NCBI GenBank assembly: GCA_035772785.1 | Contig: JAOCPU010000036.1 | Coordinates: 124,001 to 188,000, forward strand | Reading direction: 5' to 3' | DNA length: 64,000 nt | From: Phlebiopsis flavidoalba | Lineage: Eukaryota; Basidiomycota; Agaricomycetes; Polyporales; Phanerochaetaceae | Shown: positions 54,971-64,000 of the stretch, piece by piece | Layout: each line of letters begins with the position of its first letter | Numbering within the stretch: position 1 is the stretch's first letter | Notes under the pieces: model-generated | Databases searched by the model: none | What the model was told of the DNA's origin: nothing | Seen by the model: only the letters and a program-made list of their open reading frames with translations | Translations under genes and position numbers: made by a program

Positions 54971-55712
54971 GGTAAAAGTAAAAGTGGAACACGGCGCGCC
55001 CAGAAATGGTAAAAGTCCGCGAGAATGGTAAAAAGTCGGAAGTAGCCGATGGGACTTGAGACCACGATGGTAAAACGGTCAGATGCCCTCTATACTATAG
55101 TAATAAAGCGCATTCAAATAGCTCCAGCGCACTTGTAGTTATAATACGGTTTGACGTCTCTAGACTCTCATGAACCCTATCTTATTAGGATACATAATGA
55201 TACATGCCAAACATCTTTGGGATCACACATTACAAGCACCGCCACTGAATCTACTAGTATGTCCTATGAAGCCCAAGGTTTTTCCGGTAAAGTATGGGTC
55301 ATACCACATTGATTGCAGGTGCTGAGTCGGAAAAACCAGGACGTGGCATAGCTACAGTTGTGTTTGACTTGGAATTCAGCACTTTCCGTCCGCCAATGAA
55401 GCATCCTTTCCAGTTGATCAAAAAATCTAGAGCCGGGATGGGCGTTTTGCCCCAAAGTGGAGATTCCCGAGGACAGTTGATATATGTGGTTGCCGCATGG
55501 TTCGTGATTGAGAACCCAGCAGATAGAAATGTCCACCCTAAAAGTCAAGCTCTTGATCGTCCGAAGAAGGGCGGGAGATAGGGCGGGAATAACAAGCCGC
55601 CGCGTTCCCCATGATAGGCCGACCCATCGCCAAGTCAACGTTTACCATCGACCAATGTTACCATTTACTTCTCACATCTACTTGTTTACTTTTTACTTTT
55701 TTACTTTTAACA
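54971..55712. repeat. Possible non-autonomous element with inverted ends
   Basis: The left end (54971-55077) has repeated atggtaaaa units (at about 55006, 55025, 55067) and ggtaaaagtaaaag. The right end (55641-55712) carries the reverse complement pattern (tttaccat, ttaccattta, and tttactttttacttttttac). The arms are imperfect and about 70-110 bases. The interior of roughly 560 bases has only short frames with no transposase resemblance. This would fit a MITE-like element, but target-site duplication could not be shown. Confidence 0.35.
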
Positions 55713-58700
55713 ACTTCCGATACATACTCCCTTATGTTGGGTATCACGCGCGATGGACGATCTATCCGCCAACACAGTGGCTCACTAAGACACATCCGCT
55801 ACTCACTTTGCGTACACGTTTCACGACTACTACATGAACTTTCTGCGTGTTGGCCGGTTACCGGGCAGCAATACTGCGACGCAAATGCGGGCGTATCCAC
55901 GCAAAAAGATTTGCGATACCGATGCTGGGGACTGCCTAAATGCCATCAGTCCCGCGGTTTTTTGGTTCACACATCCACAACAAGCCCTACCGGATCGCCA
56001 AAAAAGCAATAAAATGAGGGGGAACTTTTGTCGTCGAATACCAGAACAATCATTGCTCTTCACACACATACATACACAACAACCTTTCATTTAAGCATAG
56101 CGTGTTCTAAACATTGCCGGTGCCACTCCTCTCAAAGGTCAAGGGATAACATGCGTAAGTCATTCAACAGCCCTCGCACTTCAACACTGCGCACCTGAAT
56201 TTGACCACACTCTTTTATAAGCAGAGATATCTACACGCAAGGTGTTAAATAGTGTTGGTCGCTCGTTTCGTGAAGGATCTCAGACAATATTGGTGGAAGG
56301 GAATGATGAGCCGGAGGACAACCAGATGGGCGCGAAGCCCCCATCGTCGAGCCCGATACTGCCCCAGCCCTCGACTCCTTACTTCGCATCATCCCTAGCC
56401 TTCTTTCTCAGTCCATTCCCTGCGGCGTGACTACCAACTCCTATGCACATTAAAAAGCCCGATACTTTCAAAAGCTTGACCCCGATACTCAACCCCCTGA
56501 CGAAACCCACCGAAAGGTCACAGCTTACTCTACAGGCGCGCCGACGTGGGGACCTCGTCCCCCCTCGGGAATATAAAAAAGGATGTCATCTCTTCACATA
56601 GCTGGGGGCCACGTACACCCCAGATTTCGCTCTGTTCAACGAATACGGCACTGCCCTGCGTTCATGGGCCTACGTACAATGATCACAGCAGCCTCGGAGG
56701 CCGCGCCTTTCCCGCGCATGCCTCATCCTTTCCCTATCGTTTTTCACGTAGGGGGGGGCTGAAGATGGGCAGGGACATGTCGACTGTCCGGCGACGGGCG
56801 TGGGCGGGTGCGTACATACTGTGCGCAGGGTTGTGGCGTTTGTGGCCGTCGCCGGTCTATAGGCGAAGTGCTAAACAAACATAAAACGCTTCCACGAATT
56901 ACCCTCAAAGTTGCCCATATAAGAAACACTCGATTTAACAAATTAAGATACTACCTGACCCATAGATTTGCAAACACCATAATATTTGCGGAATTTCATA
57001 ATATTGTATTCTTCCTGGCTGTCTCAGTGAACAAAGTACAACCTCCTTGTTCGAAATAACGATCGGAACTGTTCACGTACGCGCAAAGCACGTGACTTCG
57101 GTGGGATAGGTGGGCTCTTGCAAAAGCACAGATGTTAGCCTAATGCTTTCCATGTACGCTTCGATGTTATTTCAGCTCAATGCAAACTCAGTTGAGTGGC
57201 TCTATGTGTTCGATTTCGTGAAAATGATACGTCTATGCGGGTTCTACCTTGAGCTTGGTGCGGGCTCAAGTGGGCTTCTCCTTCTGCTTACGTAATACAC
57301 TGAGTCATGGCGGACGAGCAGAGCCATGTTGCTCTGTCATGTGTAACACGTAACCGGACGCACAGAGATCCAGATACCAAGTGCTGTGCAGCTCGCAAGC
57401 CTCGCGCACAGAGACAAGAGATACCTCTGATTGGGGAACAAAAGCGAAATAGAATGGGTCAAGAGAAGCCAAGTACTAGACGGGAAAGGGCGCTTTAGTA
57501 GGGCGATGACTCGGTGCTCATGCCGTACTCTCCTCAGCCTGGTCGTGACGTCGGATAAGGTATAGAGGACCGTAAGGGCTTGTAATCCTTTTCGATCCCA
57601 AAGTCTGGGGTGATAAGCCCACGAATATAACTGGGCCGTAACTGGACCAATGTTCACGTGTGATGACTTTGAGTAGTGTGAAAAAGGGCTAGTGCAAACT
57701 ATGAGGTAGTGTTGTCTTCTAGTTAACGAGGTCCCCTCATGGCTGGGCACGGGAAGAGTCAACTTTGTTGCTACCCCACGGCGTTGTAGCATCTCTGCTG
57801 AGTCTGGGAATAATGCACGTCTTGAATCCTCTAGCAATCATCGGCATAACCTGGCAGCGTTTTTAATATAGATAGCTGGCTGGCAAACTGGCGGGGGGGA
57901 CCGTGCCCTCAAATGGTTAACGCATCTTCGGGGCTCAGCTTTAGCGCTACGCAAAGAGCGAGCTCCACATGTGATTCGGTCGAGCGTTAAGAATACCTAA
58001 ACTAAATAACCACTCGAACGTGATACATTGTGGTCAAGCTGCACACGGAGGGGGTTAGTCCGTGTAATGCTTTTTTCGTTATTTCTTCCTCACGGTGTTG
58101 AATACCAGCAACCGGCTATCGGCCACAGGCCGTCTGCCGACCACCCCTAAACACTTCCGTCCGCCTAGCATAAACCGGAATCTGCGGTCCCCTTGTTGTC
58201 GGTGTGGTGACAACCACGGGTGAACCTGCTGGTTTTCCAAGACGGTGTAGGGAGGTACACTTGAGATCTGCGGAGCGGTTGGTCCTGACACCAAACGGTC
58301 TAAGGTGGGAGTTTCGTACCCAAATTCTGTCAAATCAATCCATTTATCGGTGTGTCTAACGATGTTTTCAGTATTGGCATGCTCTAGGCTCCCACACCGA
58401 GCCTCCGTTACATCCGGCACTTATACCGTGCTGTAGGTCGGCATCATGAAACACCACAACCCATCTGTTTAACGCCAAGGACAGGGCGAACCAACGACCA
58501 ATGGTAGATGAAGCCCTCAATGGCCCATCCTTTTTACGAGTTCCCCATCTCACGAATCGTCGTTATGCAGTTAGCAGTCAAGCTTGACAAGCCCAGGATA
58601 CTGTACTTGCACTGACTACGCGTAGCTGAGCGATGTGCTCGCTCTCCAAACTCGCCCCATCATCCACGCGAAGCATCTTACTACATCAATCACATCGACG

Positions 58701-58980
58701 TGAGAGTGCTCGCATACTTCAAGCGAGGAGGACATATGTCTGGCCAGGTGACTCAAGTGTAGTCTGATACAGACCGTACTCATGCTCATGAATACATAGC
58801 TTTGACGACGAACATCGAGGAACCTCAGGCTCGAGAATGAGCTGCGAGATTAACGCTTCCAACACGCGGGTCTCCAAGACTATTCATGCCCATTCTCCCC
58901 GACTGTCGCCACACCGAGACGCCATCGTTAGCGTGCGCGAAATCGAATACAAAATGTTCCTTGAAACCTCCGCAACAACT

Positions 58981-58990
58981 CCCCCCCCCC
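58981..58990. repeat. C10 homopolymer
   Basis: Ten C following acaact, in the unassigned 58.8-59.9 kb stretch. It breaks the local frame. Confidence 0.5.
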
Positions 58991-60461
58991 TGGTAAACAC
59001 AATCCGAAGACGATGACCGACTCTATTTGTCTCCTAGCACGACCGATCCTACATCCTAGTGCTTCAATAACAGTGGGACTTCGTTGACAAGTGAGCTCCC
59101 CGGCTTAGGATCCCCTCGCAGCAAGCTGAGTTTCCCCGATGACGCAATGGGGCCAGTCAAGTGGTCGAGAACCACCCCGCAATATGTGAAATCATCCTCA
59201 GCGACTCCGAGTTAGTGACACGGTTAAAGGGGAGGAGCGGCACCCGATATCCCCATTTTTTTCTACATCTGCACCGACTGACTCTGAATCGATGACCGAT
59301 CTCTCGCCATTGACCCCTGTGCACTGGCGGGAACGGGCCATCTGAGGAAAATCGCACAGAAGCCCCCGATGCACGACCACCTCTATCACGCCTCCGATCT
59401 GCGCACAACATTGACCCCAGTAGCAATGACCTGGCTGCGGAGCTCACCCACCTTGGATGATGCATTGTCCCGAGCCCGGATGGTCCAGCAGCCATCGACG
59501 CACGCCACCGAAGCATAGCCCTGCTTACACATTCCATACGGACTAAGGATTACCCCCCCCAGAGGGAGCTCTCAATCCTCATGAGGAGCTGCCCGACGCA
59601 GATTCGAGATTTCGGGTATCTGGTGTTCCACCCTTCCTACTCAATCGCATTTGACAGGGAGAGATTATCGCGATCGATGCGGGGCAGAGCCTTCTCACCA
59701 TGGCAGTCTGTCGCTTCCCAGAGCGGGCTACTGTTGTTGCGTTTTGTGGCGACTGGCGCAGGAATGCGGGTCGCATCGCTGGCATCAGAGCGTATCTATA
59801 CAGACTGAGGAGGCAAGGGATTTGCCATGTGGCCATGCGAGTGCAGGCTCCGATATAATTTTGCCGCAGGGCGAGAGAACGTTTTATTCGAGCTTCCGAT
59901 ACATGTGAGGGTGACCGTCATATCTGGACTATTAGATTCCTTGCTCTTTCCACTTGCGCCTGTACTTCTTGAGCCATCCATGATATAGTTTCCGGTGTCT
60001 GGCAGTGAATTCCTTAGCATACTTTGACATTAGGATTGACTATGGCGTTGATTGATACCGAGCGAGATTCATCGGCGAGATCGTATTCGAGCAGAAAGAA
60101 ACGTAAGAACCCACGCGATCAGTCAGTGCCGTGACCCGTAACTTATGACGAGTCGAGCAAGCGCAACAGCGATGTTAAAATATGCATGTTGTCTTTGTAG
60201 AAGGTATGCCAGAAATCAACTCTGTTGTCGGCTAGCCACACTTTGAATCCTCCGCACTAATTCCCGGATCTACACATACGATCAGATAGAAATACTAATT
60301 AGACCCTGCTTGATGGTGAATGACTTCAGTGACATACCGGGAGTCCATCATGTCCAACACCATAAGCCTTTGTGATGAGGACCCGCAAAACGATTCCGGT
60401 ACATACCTCCTCCAGTTCCCTCGTTACCTCTATACTCGACATGTTTGAAGTCAAAGCGGAC

Positions 60462-63400
60462 TCAGTTATCGGTAGTGTGGGCCACATATAGGCTCGTATC
60501 TTCGGCTTCCATGCTCTCCGCGACAAACTCGAGGGGACCCGCACCCGTGAGATGAAGTTCGACGTGCAGATGACATGGCACAGCAGAACAAAGTAGGTCT
60601 GTCGCGAAAGACGAAGTTGCCGGTTGACAGCTCGCCCACACGGTGTAGTGCACTGACGACTGTATTGCTCCTGCACGGATGACTGCGGGGAGGCTGGGCT
60701 GAGGATGCAGCGAGCGAATGTTCGGATCGTCGCGCTTGTAGCGCGAGCAAACACTAGCAGTGTCTGAGAATCAACCAGTGACCACAGACGCGCGGCACCG
60801 TGAACTGATGCCTCGTCCGATCGACAACTATCGGGTGAGTGCGCCAAGATGCCACTATGAGGCGGCGGATGAGATAGAATGTCTCCGCCTCCTGCTGTTT
60901 CGTGATGTAAGACTTACATGAAATCGCGTTTGAGGGAGCTGTGGGACCGGCGATAATCAGCAATGGACCCGGAGTCAGAAGCCGGATCGATGCATGGTAG
61001 GCAAGGGGGCCGCGAAAAATTGCCGGTACCTTGAAGTATGAAGGCAGAGGGCCCCAAAATGTCCCCAGTGCCAACGAAGTGGTCGTGACGATTATACTCA
61101 GACTCAGCAACATACCTGAGATAAGACAGCAATCAATAAACTCACTATCAGGGGCAATACCGCAAGAAGCCCGAGGGCGCTAATGGTGGTCAACCATAGT
61201 GGTGATCACCCTCCCCAGAATTCCCCGACTCGAAACACTACATAGGGCACATTTAGTAAAGCATAAGTAAAGTCGCCAGTCAGAAATGCTCGAATGGGAA
61301 GGACTCACCTTATCAACAAAGCAGCCGGTCAATTTTCCCCTGCACGCCATTACTCCGGAGAACCGTGATGCTGTGGGTGAGCACCGCAAGGGCTTTGCTG
61401 GCGACCCGCTCGAAAATACCACATTACCTAATCGTGCGAGTAGCTTGTAAAGCTGAGGATCAACGTCATTATGCGAAGGATAGGTACCCCAATACTGCAA
61501 CACTAACTCGATCAATTGTGACGGATGGACGTTCTTGCGCGGCAAGGCACCAGGGCAGGGATCTCAAATTGTATCCCGTATTCCCATATCAGCGTCAATA
61601 GGTTATAACACCACCGATACATTGAGGTTCCTACACAGTGGGCGGCCCGTACCATTCATATCGGCAGTTCTCTTGCAAAGTCGCCCACTGCACCAATCTT
61701 GCAAATGCTCCAGTCATCACTGGAGTAATCCTTGCCTAATATCGTATGTCTGAGTAATAAGATCAACCTCGCGGATGTCGAAGTTCATGAGCAACGTGAA
61801 CACAATCACTGAAGGAATAGACAGTTAAAGGCCAGAAGCCACGAATGATAGACCACACAAAAAATCCTGCCACCCCCTAATATCTAAGTGCTGCGAGTGG
61901 GACCCAGGTCGCGTGTGAAGAATATACACGATGTCCGTTGTGGAACTGATTGCCGCAAGCTGGGAGGAAGTGTGGCGGCAATCTGGCGAGGCCATACGCC
62001 TACCATTATTAAAACAACAGCATAAGAGGGGTTGTCATACGTGCGGGCTATCCTGATCACCGTTTCTATAGCGGAGCCATGGCATAGGCTCTAATCGGCT
62101 TCCGAGTGCTAGGACATACCGGGCTGGGTTGTACGCCACGGAAGGACATCTTATACCAGGTCCTTTCAATACCCGTTAGACGACTGCTAAAGATCGCAAT
62201 CAGTGGCAGCAATGACTAGCTATCTATCCCTGCACTTACTAGTCTTCTTTGGAGTGTGGATGAGGTTTTGCCAAAAAACGTGTCGCGTTCCAGCGGTCCA
62301 GAATTGTAGCAATTTAATCCACACTCATGGAGCTTGTTGGGTCAATCTCTCGTTCCTGACATCTCATTCTGAAGGCTTTATAGTCGGCGATTGGTGAAGG
62401 ATTCGAGTCTGTCGCGATCCCTTCGAGGGTGGATTATTCAGCACATTGGGAAAAGCAGGTCTATGAATCTACCTGATGGCCAAACCGGCGTACAACCACT
62501 CGCGATCTTTCCTCCCGTTCCCAATCCCTGGCATACCATAAGCACCCGAGAATGAGACATGCCTGCGCAAGTTCAAGGGACTTCCGGCCTGCGATCAGTG
62601 CATTTGCTGCCGTCGCGGCTTTCGCAATTCGCATTGGCGACAAGATAGATTTCCGTACATTTTCCTGTTGTTCAGTACAGGGATAGCAACCGTGACAAAC
62701 TGATCTTGTCTTAGAAGGGTTGTCCGGGAAATGATGCAATGGATTTACGTTAAACCAACAGATGAAGAGGACACAGGATAGCGCTTGAAGGTAGACGTAT
62801 TAGGCTGGACGATATGGAGCACGGGCTCGAGAACAGGACACAGGGATGACACTGCGACGGAATGAGTTTGGCGCAGATCTGCCTCTTACTGAAAGCCCTG
62901 CGATCCTACGTTCAAGCGAGCGTGGAAACTCAAGAGAGCCAGTCAGCAGGACCCTTAAAAGAAACAGCTAACAAGCAAACAACTGACACTCCTCAAGACA
63001 GTTTTTGGTCGGATCAGCACGTCTGGGGTGGTGACCAGGCACAACACGCGACACAACAATCTCGGGCATCAGTTACCGACCTCCTCAACGATCCTGTCCG
63101 CACGATAATCTCGAGATCGTTCGGCAGGTCCTGTCGTTGGATTGAGTCGTGTTTAGCTGGATCCATAGAAACACATTTGCTTACCGCGGGCAAGAAGGAT
63201 CCAGTGTCTGCCACGCGGCTGTATGGAGGAAGGGGAGTCAGCCGGACGGTTAATTTGATACGCATCATTCCAATCACACCGAACTCACAAGGGCGTTCAT
63301 CGTCAGTTTCGTAGTCCCCGTCCTTGGCCATCCTCTTACTCTTCGCATTCTTGCCGTTGTTACTGCTAAGTGCGAGCTCCGCAATGAGGTCAATGGGTAC

Positions 63401-64000
63401 AGACGCGTCCGGTAGCGATTGGTTTTTCTCGTTTTCCCTCGTCCTTGACCGTCCCGACACTTCCGCGCGTCCAGTTGCCTCGTCTTCGCGCTTCTTTGCC
63501 ATCTGCCATCGAGCTCGTCTTCCTCTGTACTCTCGCCCTCGCCCCGGAAGCCCAGCGCAAAGGCACTAGGGCCTCCAGAACTGCCGGCGGATGCGCGCAC
63601 TGTCGTGCGAAGTCGTACCAAGCCAAATCGAGCACGTTTCTGTGGTCAGGTGGTGAAGTCGCCATTCGCTTCAGAGTGTTGTTGACAGCGGTGTCGCCGT
63701 GTACGGGTTGTGTAGCTACGAGCCCGTGATAGGCGAAGTGCATTCAGCCCGTCTGTGTGATATGAGTCCACCGAGTGTCCCACGCACCTCGCTTGAGAAG
63801 TGATTCGATAATCGCGTCCTTCTGGCGAACGAATCTGCGCGAGGAGAAATTCGCGTTTACTAGATTTCGGGAAGGTGGGTGGTCAGCTCGTCATTAGCAG
63901 GAATCGCAAGATGGGCGAAAGTGAGTCTAGACGGAATAGTGAGGGAAAAAAGGCAGCACGGGAATTTGTAGCATGCCGACTGCTAGCTCCAAAACGCGAT
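60462..64000 (-). CDS. PRIB-like Zn2Cys6 transcription factor, 5' end beyond the window
   Basis: Fungal-specific regulator of the PRIB type found in agaricomycetes. The N-terminal zinc cluster lies beyond position 64000. Visible from the right: coiled-coil end FVRQKDAIIESLLKR (about 63828-63784), then an intron, MATSPPDHRNVLDLAW, SAGSSGGPSAFALGFRGEGE, STEEDELDG, SLPDASVPIDLIAELALSS, DGDYETDDE, an intron, VADTGSFLPA, and LPNDLEIIVR. The middle homology region shows MRIAKAATAANALIAGRKSL, ELAQACLILG, ARDWE and GHQVDS. Further on are a CYN.LDRWNATRF.GKP block near 62.3 kb, LIELVLQYWG, and VDPQLYKLLARL near 61.45 kb. The C-terminal exons are uncertain: EYNRHDHFVGTGDILGPSAF at about 61.1 kb and LHLTGAGPLEFVAESMEAED before a stop at 60462 are included as likely. 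Heavy frame breaks. Confidence 0.72.

Larger units (their letters stand above)
54617..60461. other. Long gene-poor region
   Basis: Nearly 6 kb, mostly AT-richer than the left neighbours, without a recognised gene. It holds a possible inverted-repeat element (54971-55712), a piece at about 56300-56430 reading EPDTAPALDSLLRIIPSLLS in a shifted frame, and a stretch at 58.8-59.85 kb on plus with protein-like fragments (SELPGLGSPRSKLSFPDDAM, GCCIVPSPDGPAAIDARHRS, MRSCPTQIRDFGYLVFHPSY). None could be assigned. A decayed mobile element or an error-broken gene are both possible for the last. Confidence 0.3.

Noticed and set aside
1455..64000. Mass pseudogenisation or repeat-induced point mutation
   Set aside because: Indels dominate and splice sites and catalytic motifs persist; there is no C-to-T enriched decay with stop-rich frames.
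1..64000. CRISPR array, operon or bacterial-type defence locus
   Set aside because: Intron-rich eukaryotic genes throughout; no regularly spaced repeats and no co-directional gene runs.

Overview
This window looks like nuclear DNA of a filamentous basidiomycete, most likely a wood-decay agaricomycete. The genes carry many short GT..AG introns. Several families point the same way: two AA14 lytic polysaccharide monooxygenases (LPMOs), a FunK1-type kinase, a PRIB-like Zn2Cys6 regulator, and a regulator joining C2H2 fingers to a zinc cluster. Almost every conserved gene is interrupted by single-base frame shifts and occasional stops. This affects housekeeping genes as much as the rest, so I read it as sequencing or assembly noise, not mass pseudogenisation. 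Gene ends are therefore given as outer limits and introns are described only where I could see them.

Layout, left to right. 1-11 kb: aldo-keto reductase (-), AA14 LPMO (+), divergent beta-tubulin (+), cyanase (-), succinate dehydrogenase assembly factor 3 (-). 11-21 kb: DUF4604 protein (-), an MFS anion:cation symporter (+), a serine-rich protein (-) and a RING-type protein (-). 21-34 kb: a second AA14 LPMO (-), a long poorly resolved stretch, a ~1,000-residue coiled-coil protein (-), a small C2H2 protein (+) and homogentisate 1,2-dioxygenase (-). 35-43 kb: a transketolase-family enzyme (+), then a GC-rich stretch with only weak candidates. 43-54 kb: C2H2/Zn2Cys6 regulator (-), uricase (-) with an apparent 1.4 kb intron, mitochondrial ATP synthase subunit g (+), FunK1 kinase (+) and a proline/serine-rich protein (-). 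54-60 kb is mostly unassigned and holds a possible inverted-repeat element. 60.5-64 kb carries a PRIB-like regulator running off the right edge.

These are ordinary monocistronic eukaryotic genes and I see no operon or biosynthetic cluster. Three themes recur: cell-wall attack (two AA14 enzymes), nitrogen and aromatic amino-acid catabolism (cyanase, uricase, homogentisate dioxygenase, possibly the MFS carrier), and mitochondrial assembly (SDHAF3, ATP20).

The observations most worth following are the AA14 pair on opposite strands (with an apparent Arg where the copper-binding His1 should be in one copy), the very long uricase intron, the beta-tubulin with altered N- and C-termini, the zinc-finger fusion regulator, and the long G/C homopolymers, one of which forms a perfect G/C hairpin in an intron. 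I did not find a convincing entirely new system.
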